Counted from the first letter of the stretch, positions 8,135-16,890 are shown. The stretch: 64,000 nt of DNA from Mumia flava (GCF_002797495.1 NZ_PGEZ01000002.1:930001-994000), one strand, 5' to 3'. Numbers and translations: made by a program. The notes: generated by a model from the letters alone, not told the origin.

Positions 8135-10171
8135 CTACCGCCCGCGGGTCCGCAGGCCGAAGCCGTACGGGTACAGCGGGTCGTAGTCGGCGTCCCCGAC
8201 GTTGATCGGCTCCTGCTCGACGCTGCGCGGCCAGCTGACCGACAGCTTGCCGGTGAACCGCTTCGTGCCGAACAGCACGTCCGCGACGCCGGCGCCCTCG
8301 CTGCCGGGCAGCCACCCGGCGACGAGCCCGTCGATCTGGCGGAGCAGCGCCGGTTGGATCTCCAGCGGTCGCCCGGAGATCACGATCACGACGCACTGCG
8401 CGGCACCGGAGCACACGGTCTCGACGGCCTGCTGGTCGGCCTCGGACAGCTTCATGTCCTTGACCGGCCGCGGAACGCCGTTGTCGCCGGGGTCCCACGC
8501 CCACTGCGGACCGCCGACGTCACCGAAGCCCTCGGCGTACGGCGTCTCGCCGACGACCACGACACCGGTGGCGTTGCGCGGGACGGGTTCCGACGCGTCC
8601 TCGCTGACCACGATGTCGTCGCGACGGCTGGCGTCCTCGATCCCCTCGAGGATCGTGGTGCCGGGGAACTCGTGGTACGAACCGCCCTGCCACGTGAGCG
8701 TCCAGCCACCGGCCTGGTTGCCGAGGTTGTCGGCGTTGCTGCCCGCGACGTACAGCCGCTGGTTCTTGCGCAGCGGCAGTGCGGACCCGCGGTTCTTCAG
8801 CAGCACCTGGGACTTCGCGACGGCCGTGCGCGCGACCTTGCGGTGCTGCGCGGAGCCGATGTCGTCGGCGTGACGCCGGTCGGTGTACGGCTGCTCGAAC
8901 AGCCCCAGCTCGAACTTGGCGGTGAGGATGCGCCGGACGGCGTCGTTGATCCGCGCCATCGGGACGCGTCCCGCCTCGACCTCCTCGGTCAGGGCGGTGA
9001 TGAACTCGCGGAACGACGCGGGCTCCATCGCCATGTCGATCCCGGCGTTGACGGCGGTGCGGACCTGGGTGTTCCAGTCACCGGGGAGCTGGTGGATCGC
9101 CTCCCAGTCGCTGATCACGAAGCCGTCGAAGCCCCAGCGCCGCTTGAGCTGACCTGTGAGCAGGCCGCGGTGGGCGGTCATCTTCGTCGGGTTGCCGACG
9201 CCGTCGTTGGTCCAGTCGACGGAGGAGAACGACGGCATCACCGAACCGGCGCCGTACTTCTGCAGCGCCGGCAGGTACGGCGACAGCGCGAGCTCGGCGA
9301 ACTCCCGTCTGCTCACGATCGCGATGCCCTGGTCGATCGGGTAGTCGCCGGAGCCGGTCCCGTACTGCGTGAGGCCGTCGCCTGCGTAGTGCTTCGGCGT
9401 GGCGAGCACACGGTCGGCGCGGTCGAGCTGGCCCTCGCGTCCCTGGAGCCCACGGACGCCGACGGCCATCCGCGCGACCAGCTTCGGTGACTCGCCGAAG
9501 CTCTCGTACGTCCGGCCCCACCGGTCGTCGCGGGCGACGCACAGGCACGGCGCGAAGTTCCACTGCGGTCCGGTGGCGCGGGTCTCCTCGGCGGTGATGT
9601 GGGCGATCTTCTCGACCAGCTTGGGGTCGCGGGTCGCGCCCAGGCCGATGTTGTGCGGGAAGACGGTGGCGCCGTAGAGGTTGGCGTGCCCGTGCACGGC
9701 GTCCACGCCGTACAGCACGGGGATCTCGAGACGGGTCTGGAGTGCGGCGTCCTGGAAGGTGTCGACCATGTCGGCCCAGCCCTCGGGGGTGTTGTCCTCG
9801 GGGACGGAGCCGCCACCGGAGAGCACGCTCCCGAGGCCGAGCTCGGTGACGACGGTGGGGTCGGACAGGTTGGCCCGCTCGGCCTGGGTCATCTGGCCGA
9901 TCTTCTCCGCGAGGGTCATCCGCGAGAGGAGGTCGGCGACGCGCTTGCGGGTGGGCAGGCGCGGGTCGAGGTACGCGGGGCCGCTCCTCGCGGCGTCCGC
10001 GGTGCTGGTGGTGGCGGCGTTCGTGCCGGCGCTGGTGGTGGCCGGAGCCGAGGCGGTGCCGGCGGCGACGAGTCCGGCGACGAGGGCCGCGGCGGCGCCG
10101 ACGATGACGGCGGTACGGCGGCGTGGTCGTCCGTTCCTGGGTGGTGCGGTGGTGCGAGATGGGGTGTCCAT
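8135..10171 (-). CDS. Secreted glycoside hydrolase family 3 (beta-glucosidase / exo-beta-glucanase type)
   Basis: The 678-residue product has a basic N-terminus and hydrophobic segment (AVIVGAAAALVAGLVAAGTA, about 21-40), giving a signal peptide or anchor. The GH3 N-terminal barrel follows: RMTLAEKIGQMTQAE, the substrate-binding KHYAGDG near residue 260, and GFDGFVISDWEAIHQL with the nucleophile Asp near 353. The second domain has SQVLLKNRGSALPL, and the C-terminus ends in YPYGFGL, typical of GH3. It should release glucose from beta-glucans or oligosaccharides outside the cell, and it resembles the ExoI-type subgroup. GGAGGG precedes the ATG at 10171. The gene appears monocistronic; a CRP/GlxR-like site lies just upstream, consistent with carbon control. 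Confidence 0.92.
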   Translation of the reverse strand: MDTPSRTTAPPRNGRPRRRTAVIVGAAAALVAGLVAAGTASAPATTSAGTNAATTSTADAARSGPAYLDPRLPTRKRVADLLSRMTLAEKIGQMTQAERANLSDPTVVTELGLGSVLSGGGSVPEDNTPEGWADMVDTFQDAALQTRLEIPVLYGVDAVHGHANLYGATVFPHNIGLGATRDPKLVEKIAHITAEETRATGPQWNFAPCLCVARDDRWGRTYESFGESPKLVARMAVGVRGLQGREGQLDRADRVLATPKHYAGDGLTQYGTGSGDYPIDQGIAIVSRREFAELALSPYLPALQKYGAGSVMPSFSSVDWTNDGVGNPTKMTAHRGLLTGQLKRRWGFDGFVISDWEAIHQLPGDWNTQVRTAVNAGIDMAMEPASFREFITALTEEVEAGRVPMARINDAVRRILTAKFELGLFEQPYTDRRHADDIGSAQHRKVARTAVAKSQVLLKNRGSALPLRKNQRLYVAGSNADNLGNQAGGWTLTWQGGSYHEFPGTTILEGIEDASRRDDIVVSEDASEPVPRNATGVVVVGETPYAEGFGDVGGPQWAWDPGDNGVPRPVKDMKLSEADQQAVETVCSGAAQCVVIVISGRPLEIQPALLRQIDGLVAGWLPGSEGAGVADVLFGTKRFTGKLSVSWPRSVEQEPINVGDADYDPLYPYGFGLRTRGR

Positions 10172-10193
10172 GGGAGCCCTCCGCTCGATCGAC

Positions 10194-10209
10194 TGTGATC
10201 TAGGTCATA
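10194..10209. promoter_or_regulatory. Possible CRP/GlxR-like site upstream of the GH3 gene
   Basis: TGTGATCTAGGTCATA fits the TGTGA-N6-TCACA pattern with one mismatch. It sits 23-38 bases before the GH3 start in the most AT-rich part of the gap. The same CTAGGTCA core recurs in the lcp promoter at 45286. Inference only. Confidence 0.35.
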
Positions 10210-10293
10210 CCCACAGCGATCGAATATTGCGGAGCGAGCAACTTACCGCAAGTGCTGAATTTGTTGGATTGAACGGGCGATGTCGACGCTTGC

Positions 10294-11183
10294 CTACGGC
10301 CCCGGCGGTTGAGGAATCTCCAGATCGAGCTGCGTCAGGAATGCGGCCGCGGCCGGGGTCGGGCGGTGCCGGCTCCACGCGACGTACTCGTCGCGCACGG
10401 GGGCGTCGTCGACCGGCACCGTCCGTACGCCCGGGAGCGTCGCCGCGTACGCAGCGGGGAGGAACGCGACGCCGAGCCCTTCGCTGACGAGCCGCCCCGC
10501 GAGGTCGCCGGTCGTGACCTCGAAGGCGACGTGCCGCGTCACCCCGGCGGCGGCGAAGGCGACGTCGGACTGCAGCCGGCCCGGCGTCCCAGCCGAGAAG
10601 TCGACGAACGGGTGGTCGGCGAGCGCGGCCAGGTCCGTCCGGTCGACGTCGGCGAGCGGGTGGTCCGGCGCGAGCACGGCGACCAGCTCACCGCGTCCCA
10701 GCCGCCGGCTGCGGACGCCGGCAGGCTCGACCGCTGGCGGCAGGCCGAGGAACGCGACGTCGATCGCGGCGGCGGCGATCTGCGTCGCGAGCTCCTCGCT
10801 CCCTCCCGTGCGCAGGCTGACGTCGACCCGGGGGTGGGCGTCGCGGAACCGACGGACCGCCGCGGGGATGTCCGCCGCGGTCACCGTCGGGATCGCCCCG
10901 AGCCGCAGCCGCCCCGACACCTCCCCCGACGCCGCGCTCGCCTCGCGCGGGCCCGTTCCGCGGCCTCCACCGAGGCCCGCGCGTCCGGCAGGAACGCCTC
11001 TCCGGCCGCGGTCAGCAGGACGCGTCGGCTGGTCCGGTCGAACAGTCTCGCGCCGATCTCGCGCTCCAGCTTCGCGACCTGGTGACTGAGGGCGGACTGC
11101 ACGACGTGGCACTGCTGCGCGGCGCGGGTGAAGCTGCCGGTCTCGGCGATCGCGATCACGTAACGCAGCTGCTGGAGGTCCAC
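10294..11183 (-). pseudogene. LysR-family regulator broken by a frameshift
   Basis: The N-terminal winged-helix domain (VDLQQLRYVIAIAETGSFTR ... VVQSALSHQVAKLE) is in one frame from GTG 11183. The effector-binding domain (SGRLRLGAIPTVTAADIPAA to the end) continues in the neighbouring frame. The switch falls near 10950-10965 (ARASVEAAERARA then EASAASGEVSG). One base missing after the codons for ERARA would explain it. Both halves are otherwise intact, about 297 residues in total, so the defect is recent or a sequencing error. It is divergent from the MFS gene at 11262 with about 80 bases between, the usual arrangement of a LysR protein and its exporter target. Confidence 0.8.
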
Positions 11184-11261
11184 GAATCCATCGTGGATCA
11201 CGATCGTAGCCGTGACAAGAATGCGTTGGATTCATGACCTTGACCGCCGCACGCTGGAGGC

Positions 11262-12638
11262 ATGACCCGGTCTCGATCGTTCGCTCCGCTCACGCCTCGA
11301 CCACCGGCCCCCGGACTCCCGTCGGTCGAGGCCGAGCGCAGCGAGGACGCACCCCCGTCGGCCGAGGCCGAGCGCAGCGAGGATCGAGACCCCGGACTCC
11401 CCATCCCCTCCCGTACCCTCCTGCTGCTGATGGCGGCGTCCACCGGCCTGTCGGTCGCGGGCAACTACATCGCCCAGCCGCTGCTCGAGCTGATCGCTCA
11501 CGATCTCGGGCTCACGACCACGACCGCAGCGCTGATCGTGACGATGAGCCAGGTCGGGTACGCGGTCGGGCTGCTGCTGCTCGTCCCGCTCGGCGACCTG
11601 GTCGAGCGACGCGGACTGGCCGTCGCGCTCTTCGCCGGGACCACCGTGTCGTTGCTCGCCTCGAGCGTCGCGCCGGGTGGAACCGTGCTGCTCGCGACGA
11701 CGGCGCTCACGGCGCTGTTCTCGGTCGCGGCGCAGGTCGTGGTGCCGTTCGCGGTCACGCTGGCCACGCCGGAGCGACGCGGCCGGGTCGTCGCGACGGT
11801 CATGAGCGGGCTGCTGCTCGGGAGCATCCTGTCCCGTCCGGTCGCGGGCGCGATCGGGGAGGTCGCCGGCTGGCGCGCGGTGTACGCCGTGCTGGCCGTG
11901 GGCGTGGCCGCGATCGGCGCCGCGCTGTGGCGACGTCTCCCGCGCCTGCGCACGCCGGCCGCGATCCGCTACCCGCGCCTGATCGGGTCCACGCTCGCTC
12001 TGCTCGTCGCGCAGCCCGTCGTACGGCGTCGGTCGGTGATCGGGGCGCTGTCGCTGGCGTCGTTCAACGTGTTCTGGACCGCCCTGACGTTCCTGCTCGC
12101 TCGGAGGTACGGACTGTCGGAGACGGTGATCGGGATGTTCGGGCTGGTGGGGCTCGCCGGGGTGGTCGCGACCCCGATCGCGGGCCGCCTGGTCGACGCC
12201 GGCCGGCTGCGTACGGTCACGGTCGGATCGGCGGCGCTGCTCGCGGGCGCGTGGCCGATGATCGCGCTCGGCGGCGGTTCGCCGGCGTGGCTCGTCGCGG
12301 GAGCACTCGTCCTCGTGGTCGGTCAGACCGCACTGATGAACGCCAACCAGAACGCCGTCCTCGGCCTCGACCCAGCGCTGCGCAACCGGGTCAACTCGGC
12401 GTTCATGACCGCGTTCTTCGCCGGCGGCGCGCTGGGGTCCGCGGCGACGCCGCTGGCGTGGACGCTGGCCGGGTGGCCCGCGGTCAGCGCGCTCGGGGGT
12501 GCGCTGGCCGCGGCCGCCCTCGCGACGGCAGCAGCGACCAGCTCCCCCGGCGCGGCTGTCAGGCGTCGGGGGTGGAGCCTCCGACGTCGCCGTGCGGGAC
12601 GTGCTGAGCCGGGATCTGCCCGAACCGCCCCTTGTTGA
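11262..12638 (+). CDS. Major facilitator superfamily exporter (drug/metabolite type)
   Basis: This 458-residue, 12-helix transporter has the DHA1-like motif GDLVERRGLAVALF after helix 2 and GRLVDAGRLRTVTVGSAALL in the second half. It probably exports a small molecule by proton antiport; the substrate is unknown. The N-terminal 40 residues (from ATG 11262) are encoded by copies of the interspersed repeat (PSVEAERSED, SAEAERSED). They precede the first membrane helix at TLLLLMAASTGLSVAG, so they look like a neutral insertion into the cytosolic tail. The last 25 residues are Arg-rich and overlap the 3' end of the convergent pirin gene by about 80 bases, so the true stop may have been lost. Regulation by the divergent, frameshifted LysR is likely. 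Confidence 0.85.
   Translation: MTRSRSFAPLTPRPPAPGLPSVEAERSEDAPPSAEAERSEDRDPGLPIPSRTLLLLMAASTGLSVAGNYIAQPLLELIAHDLGLTTTTAALIVTMSQVGYAVGLLLLVPLGDLVERRGLAVALFAGTTVSLLASSVAPGGTVLLATTALTALFSVAAQVVVPFAVTLATPERRGRVVATVMSGLLLGSILSRPVAGAIGEVAGWRAVYAVLAVGVAAIGAALWRRLPRLRTPAAIRYPRLIGSTLALLVAQPVVRRRSVIGALSLASFNVFWTALTFLLARRYGLSETVIGMFGLVGLAGVVATPIAGRLVDAGRLRTVTVGSAALLAGAWPMIALGGGSPAWLVAGALVLVVGQTALMNANQNAVLGLDPALRNRVNSAFMTAFFAGGALGSAATPLAWTLAGWPAVSALGGALAAAALATAAATSSPGAAVRRRGWSLRRRRAGRAEPGSARTAPC
11269..11392. repeat. Interspersed repeat elements inside the MFS 5' coding region
   Basis: An inverted-orientation copy starts GGTCTCGATCGTTCGCTCCG at 11269. Two direct copies follow (GGTCGAGGCCGAGCGCAGCG type), the last ending GATCGAGACC at 11392. 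All are in frame with the transporter and begin 7 bases after its ATG. Confidence 0.85.
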
Positions 12639-13548
12639 AGTCCTCGTACGCGGCGAGCACCTCGGCCTTCGTGTTCATCACGAACGGCCCCGCCCACGCC
12701 ACGGGCTCGCGGATCGGCAGGCCGCCGAGGATCACGACCTCGAGCGACGGGTGGCGCGACTCCTGGCGCGGATCGGCGGCCACGGTGATCGTCTCGCCTG
12801 GTCCGAGCACGGCGAGCTGGCCCGTACGCAGCGGGCGGCGCGCGGCGGAGACCGTACCGTCGCCCGACATCACGTAGACCAGAGCGTTGAAGTCCGCGCG
12901 CCACGGGATCGTCATCGACGCACCGGGCGAGACGCTCGCGTGCACCATCGCCATCGGCGTGTGCGTGCTGCCCGGGCCCGTGACGCCGTCGACGTCTCCG
13001 GCGATCACGCGGATCAGCGCGCCGGCGTCGTGGGAGGTCGCGAGCCCGACCTCCGAGCTGCGCAGGTCCTGGTAGCGCGGGGTGGCGAGCTTCTGCGTCT
13101 TCGGAAGGTTCACCCAGAGCTGGAGACCGTGGAACAGCCCGCCCTGCGCGACCAGCCACTCCGGCGGCGCCTCGATGTGCAGCAGGCCCGCACCGGCGGT
13201 CATCCACTGGGTGTCGCCGTCGGTGATCGAGCCGCCCCCGCCGTGGGAGTCGGCGTGGTCGAAGACGCCGTCGAGCATGTACGTCACCGTCTCGAACCCG
13301 CGGTGCGGGTGCCACGGCGTGCCCTTCGGCTCCCCGGGCGCGTACTCGACCTCGCCCATCTGGTCCAGATGGATGAACGGGTCGAGCGCGCGCAGGTCGA
13401 CGCCCGCGAACGCACGGCGGACCGGGAAGCCCTCCCCCTCGTACCCGCTCGGTGCCGTCGTGATGGTGGCGACGGCGCGATCCTCGTGCTCGGGCACGGT
13501 GACGACGCGCGGCAGGACGGTCCAGTCGGGAGCGGTGACGGCGGGCAT
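12559..13548 (-). CDS. Pirin-family cupin protein
   Basis: A bicupin of 329 residues. The metal site is complete: HPHRGFET supplies two His, and GAGLLHIE supplies the third His and the Glu, matching the Fe-binding residues of human pirin and E. coli YhhW. Pirins include quercetin 2,3-dioxygenases and redox-sensing transcription cofactors, so the activity cannot be fixed from sequence. ATG 13548 has GAGGAGG 5-7 bases upstream; an ATG at 13575 in the same frame has no such site. The upstream sequence is AT-rich with a CAAGTTAG half-site resembling the MarR sites at 22199, so it may respond to the same quinone/phenol signal. The 3' end overlaps the MFS gene tail to tail. Confidence 0.92.
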   Translation of the reverse strand: MPAVTAPDWTVLPRVVTVPEHEDRAVATITTAPSGYEGEGFPVRRAFAGVDLRALDPFIHLDQMGEVEYAPGEPKGTPWHPHRGFETVTYMLDGVFDHADSHGGGGSITDGDTQWMTAGAGLLHIEAPPEWLVAQGGLFHGLQLWVNLPKTQKLATPRYQDLRSSEVGLATSHDAGALIRVIAGDVDGVTGPGSTHTPMAMVHASVSPGASMTIPWRADFNALVYVMSGDGTVSAARRPLRTGQLAVLGPGETITVAADPRQESRHPSLEVVILGGLPIREPVAWAGPFVMNTKAEVLAAYEDFNKGRFGQIPAQHVPHGDVGGSTPDA

Positions 13549-13716
13549 GACGGCCTCCTCGGTGTCGAACTCCAAGTTAGTTTAAGTCTGTACTATCCGC
13601 AACACCCAGGCAGCTCGCATGCATTCCCAGTCCCGCCGCCTCCGCGCTCCCGGCCGCCCGGGCGGGAGGAAGGCGTCCACGGCGCTCCCCCTCCGGAACG
13701 GATCTAGGCTGCTGCC

Positions 13717-15342
13717 ATGGACTCCCCAGAGGTGGACACCCCCGCTGGTCGAGGCGCGAGCGCAGACGGCGACACCCCCGCTGGTCGAGGCGCGAGCGCA
13801 GCGAGTGATCGAGACCCGGTCCCCACCGACGCCGATGTCGTGATCGTGGGCGGCGGCCACAACGCGCTCGTCGCCGCGACACTGCTGGCCCGCGCCGGCC
13901 TCCGTACGACCGTGCTCGAGCGACTCGACCACACCGGCGGCGCCGCGGTGTCGCAGCGGCCGTTCGCCGAGGTGGACGCACGCCTGTCCCGGTACTCCTA
14001 CCTCGTGAGCGTGATGCCGGACGGGCTGATCGCCGACCTCGGACTGAACGTCGAGCTCCGCTCCCGCGCCACCGCCTCGTACACCCCGTACGGCAGCGGC
14101 GGCCTCCTCGTCGAGACCCACGAAGGTGACGCGACCGCGCGGTCGTTCGCGGAGCTGACCGGCGGCGACCGGGAGTACGCGGCGTGGCGGGCGTTCTACG
14201 ACGACGTGGCGCTGCTCGCCCGCGCGGTCGCGCCGACGATGCTCGACCCGCTGCTGCCCGCGACCGCGTTCCGCGACCAGGTCCCGCGCAACGTCTGGCA
14301 CGACATCGTCGAGGCGCCGCTCGGTGCGACGATCGAGCGGCGGTTCCACGACGACCTCGTCCGCGGGGTCGTCGGAACGGACGCCCTGATCGGGACGTAC
14401 GCGTCGCTGCACGACCCGTCGCTGATCCAGAACCGCTGCTTCCTCTACCACCTGATCGGCAACGGGACCGGAGAGTGGCGCGTCCCGGTCGGCGGGATGG
14501 GCGCGGTCACCGACGAGCTGAGGCGCGTCGCCGAACAAGCCGGCGCCCGGATCAGCACCGGGTGCGAGGTGACGTCGATCGACGCGGACGACGACGGCGT
14601 CCAGGCGCGCGGCGACGGGTTCGCGGTGCGCGGACGGTGGCTTCTCTCCGGAGTCGCACCGTACGTGCTGGCGGGGCTGCTCGGCGAGGAGCGCCCGCAG
14701 AAGCCGCAGGGTTCTCAGCTCAAGATCAACCTGCTCGTCGACCGGCTCCCCCGCCTGCGCAGCGGAGCCGACCCGACGGTCGCGTTCGCGGGCACCTTCC
14801 ACCTCGGCGAGGCGTACTCGCAGGTCGAGCAGGCCTTCGCAGCGCCGTCACCGGACGTCGCGTGCGGCGAGCTGTACTGCCACACGCTCACCGACCGCTC
14901 CATCCTCGGGGCCGACCTCGCGGCGTCCGACGCGCAGACCCTCACGTACTTCGGCCTGCACTGGCCGGTCGACGCGTCGGGGCCCGAGGCGGCCGAACGT
15001 GGCTGGCGGTCGTTCGTCGCCGCGATGGACGAGCACCTCGCTGAACCGCTCGAGTCCGTGCTCGCGCACGACGCGGACGGTCGGCCGTGCGTCGAGGTGA
15101 AGACACCGACGGACGTCGAGCGCGACCTCGCGATGCCCGGCGGACACATCTTCCACGGCGACCTGCAGTGGCCCTGGCTCCCCGAGTCCGCACGTGCGTC
15201 GGACACGCCGCAGAAGCGGTGGGGCGTCGCGACCGCGCGGCCGCGGGTGCTGCTGTGCGGGTCCGGCGCCGTACGCGGTGGCGCGGTCAGCGGCCTCGGC
15301 GGGCACGACGCCGCGCGGGCCGTGCTGGACCTCGAGAGCTGA
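13717..15342 (+). CDS. Phytoene desaturase-like FAD-dependent oxidoreductase (PYROXD2-type)
   Basis: The 541-residue flavoprotein has the Rossmann motif VIVGGGHNALVAATLLARAG followed by LERLDHTGGAA, and a C-terminal FAD-contact segment LLCGSGAVRGGAVSGLGGHD. This matches the COG1233 NAD(P)/FAD oxidoreductases rather than true carotenoid desaturases, and no crt genes are nearby. The substrate is unknown. About the first 33 residues are encoded by the interspersed repeat (DTPAGRGASA repeated) and precede the domain at DADVVIVGGG. The original start may therefore have been interrupted by insertion; no good ribosome site precedes ATG 13717. The gene is divergent from pirin and appears monocistronic. 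Confidence 0.85.
   Translation: MDSPEVDTPAGRGASADGDTPAGRGASAASDRDPVPTDADVVIVGGGHNALVAATLLARAGLRTTVLERLDHTGGAAVSQRPFAEVDARLSRYSYLVSVMPDGLIADLGLNVELRSRATASYTPYGSGGLLVETHEGDATARSFAELTGGDREYAAWRAFYDDVALLARAVAPTMLDPLLPATAFRDQVPRNVWHDIVEAPLGATIERRFHDDLVRGVVGTDALIGTYASLHDPSLIQNRCFLYHLIGNGTGEWRVPVGGMGAVTDELRRVAEQAGARISTGCEVTSIDADDDGVQARGDGFAVRGRWLLSGVAPYVLAGLLGEERPQKPQGSQLKINLLVDRLPRLRSGADPTVAFAGTFHLGEAYSQVEQAFAAPSPDVACGELYCHTLTDRSILGADLAASDAQTLTYFGLHWPVDASGPEAAERGWRSFVAAMDEHLAEPLESVLAHDADGRPCVEVKTPTDVERDLAMPGGHIFHGDLQWPWLPESARASDTPQKRWGVATARPRVLLCGSGAVRGGAVSGLGGHDAARAVLDLES
13747..13816. repeat. Interspersed repeat pair inside the 5' end of the flavoprotein gene
   Basis: Two direct copies start GGTCGAGGCGCGAGCGCAG at 13747 and 13783; the second ends GATCGAGACC at 13816. 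They encode DTPAGRGASA twice, in frame with the downstream FAD domain. Confidence 0.85.
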
Positions 15343-15351
15343 GCCGCGCCC

Positions 15352-15430
15352 GCCGGTCGAGCCGACGACACCCCGCCGGTCGAGCCCGTCGCTACCTCAC
15401 GGAGTGCCGGCCATCGATCGAGGCGCGATC
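15352..15430. repeat. Degenerate interspersed repeat copies
   Basis: Two short CCGCCGGTCGAGCC fragments (15352-15385) and a GATCGAGGCGCGATC fragment (about 15416-15430) lie between the flavoprotein gene and the SILSIGS gene. They are degraded relatives of the elements at 7822, 11269 and 13747. Confidence 0.55.
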
Positions 15431-15438
15431 ATGGCACC

Positions 15439-15726
15439 GTGCACCACGATGACGACGCCACTTCGCTGTGGTCCTACCGCTCGAGGCGATCGATCCTGTC
15501 GATCGGGTCCGACCGCTCCATCCTCTCGATCGGCTCGACCGGATCGGTCCTCTCGATCGGCTCCGCCGGATCCTTCGCCTCGGTGCTGTCGGTCGCGTCG
15601 TTCTGCTCGGTCCTCTCGGCCTTCTCCGCCGTCAGTGAGCGCTCGGGGTTCTCGTGGCACAGCCGGCGCGGATGGTTCGCAGCGGACGCGGGCCAGGCCT
15701 GCTGCGAACCCGACTCCGAGGGGTGA
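15439..15726 (+). CDS. Small Ser-rich protein with SILSIGS-type repeats, unknown function
   Basis: From GTG 15439 the frame encodes 95 residues. An acidic/polar N-terminus (HHDDDATSLWSYRSR) leads into repeats SILSIGSDR, SILSIGSTG, SVLSIGSAG, then weaker SVLSVAS, SVLSAFS. A Trp-containing tail (FSWHSRRGWFAADAG) ends in CCEPDSEG. Ser recurs every three residues with alternating Ile/Leu/Val and Gly, a pattern that could build a narrow beta-solenoid or a membrane-associating amphipathic strand. The repeat is protein-level as well as DNA-level, since synonymous codons vary between copies. It sits just before tRNA-Lys. I recall similar anonymous proteins in actinobacteria but know no function. The start has no strong ribosome site. 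Confidence 0.6.
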   Translation: MHHDDDATSLWSYRSRRSILSIGSDRSILSIGSTGSVLSIGSAGSFASVLSVASFCSVLSAFSAVSERSGFSWHSRRGWFAADAGQACCEPDSEG

Positions 15727-15748
15727 CCGACGTCGCTCCCCCTCGATT

Positions 15749-15777
15749 TTGGGGCGGTTGGAGGCGACTGCTAGAGT
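15749..15777 (+). promoter_or_regulatory. Probable promoter of tRNA-Lys
   Basis: TTGGGG (15749-15754) and TAGAGT (15772-15777) are separated by 17 bases. The mature tRNA begins 36 bases after the -10 element. Confidence 0.5.
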
Positions 15778-15812
15778 TCCTACTGCTTCGGGCGACGGCC
15801 CAGAGGCACCAC

Positions 15813-15885
<73 letters not shown>

Positions 15886-15898
15886 CAACCGCATGTAT

Positions 15899-15939
15899 GG
15901 CCTCGGCTGAGGGACGACGTTTCGTCTTCGGCCGGGGCC
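15899..15939 (+). terminator. Hairpin terminator after tRNA-Lys
   Basis: GGCCTCGGC pairs with GCCGGGGCC (one T-G pair). An inner GACGA/TCGTC stem caps the hairpin. Confidence 0.7.
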
Positions 15940-15999
15940 TTGCACGTTGTCGGGTGATTCCTGACAGGTGGTTCGGCTGATGGCTGACACCCAGACGCC

Positions 16000-16890
16000 C
16001 TAGGCCCTCGCCCGGAAGACGCTGTCCCAGGCGGCCCAGCACTTCTCCACGTACTCGCGCCGACCGTGAGCCAGACCGAACGCGAGATCCTCGAGCAGCC
16101 CGCATGCGGCGTAGAAACCGGCGCGCGGGGCGACGGTGTCAGGGTCGCCGCCGTGCGCCGAGTAGACCCTCATCGCGCGGGCGAGCGAGTCCCGCCCCAG
16201 GTCGCGTAGCAGCCGACCGACGTCGACCGCCGGATCGGTGATCGCGGCGTCGGACCAGTCGATGATCCCGGTGACTCGCGCGTCTCCCCCGTCGGCCGCG
16301 TCGACCAGCACGTGCTCGATCCCCAGATCGTTGTGCGTGAATCGAAGGCCGGTGGTCGGATCCGGCGCCGGTCGAGCGAGGAAGGCCCGGACGTCGGTGC
16401 GCTGACCTGATGTCAGCTCGTCGTCGACGACACCGGCGTGATCAGCAGCCTCGTCCCTCCACTCCGTCGGCGGTGTGGTGTCGGTCGGGACGACGTCCGC
16501 GAAGGTCGTCGGTGAGCAGGCGTGCAGCTCCGCGAGGGTGCGCGCCATCTCGTCCGTCGCCCTGCCCGTCATCATCGTGCTGCGGTCGGTGACGTCGATG
16601 AGCCGCCGCCCGGGAAGGGGACGCACGGTCAGAACACCGGGTACGGGCGCGACCGAGACCACCGTGGGGACCGGGACGGACACGCGAGCTGCCACGCGCC
16701 GCAGGAGCTCCGCATCGCGTTCGAGGTCGGGGTTGGGCGACGCCGGCCAGTCGAACGCGACGGTGGCGAGGTCGCCGTGGTCCCCGACGCGATAGGTACG
16801 GGTCTCGCCGCCGACGTCGTACAGCTGGACGTCGGCGACTCCCAGGACTGTCCGCAGAGTGTCCTCCTGCGCCTCCACCGACGACCGCAT
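16000..16890 (-). CDS. Aminoglycoside phosphotransferase-like kinase (APH family)
   Basis: The 296-residue product has the APH/choline-kinase fold signature FTHNDLGIEHVLVD (catalytic loop with Asp) and VTGIIDWSDAAITDPAVDVG (metal-binding DxD-like segment). An N-terminal kinase lobe precedes it. Such proteins phosphorylate hydroxyl groups on aminoglycosides, homoserine, sugars or other small metabolites. The usual Asn of the catalytic loop is replaced by His (EHVL), which is common in a large uncharacterised actinobacterial subgroup. A resistance role should not be assumed. It is divergent from an MFS exporter gene at 17067. Confidence 0.85.
   Translation of the reverse strand: MRSSVEAQEDTLRTVLGVADVQLYDVGGETRTYRVGDHGDLATVAFDWPASPNPDLERDAELLRRVAARVSVPVPTVVSVAPVPGVLTVRPLPGRRLIDVTDRSTMMTGRATDEMARTLAELHACSPTTFADVVPTDTTPPTEWRDEAADHAGVVDDELTSGQRTDVRAFLARPAPDPTTGLRFTHNDLGIEHVLVDAADGGDARVTGIIDWSDAAITDPAVDVGRLLRDLGRDSLARAMRVYSAHGGDPDTVAPRAGFYAACGLLEDLAFGLAHGRREYVEKCWAAWDSVFRARA

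Noticed and set aside
4456-8205. A 1249-codon open frame on the plus strand across glpD, glpK and the tandem array
   Set aside because: It is antisense to two well-recognised genes and has no domain; it stays open because of high GC and the stop-free array.
13717-15342. Carotenoid phytoene desaturase
   Set aside because: The FAD domains fit the wider family, but no other carotenoid genes are nearby and the sequence resembles the PYROXD2-like group.
16000-16890. Aminoglycoside resistance gene
   Set aside because: The fold matches APH kinases in general, but many members act on other metabolites and the catalytic-loop Asn is replaced.
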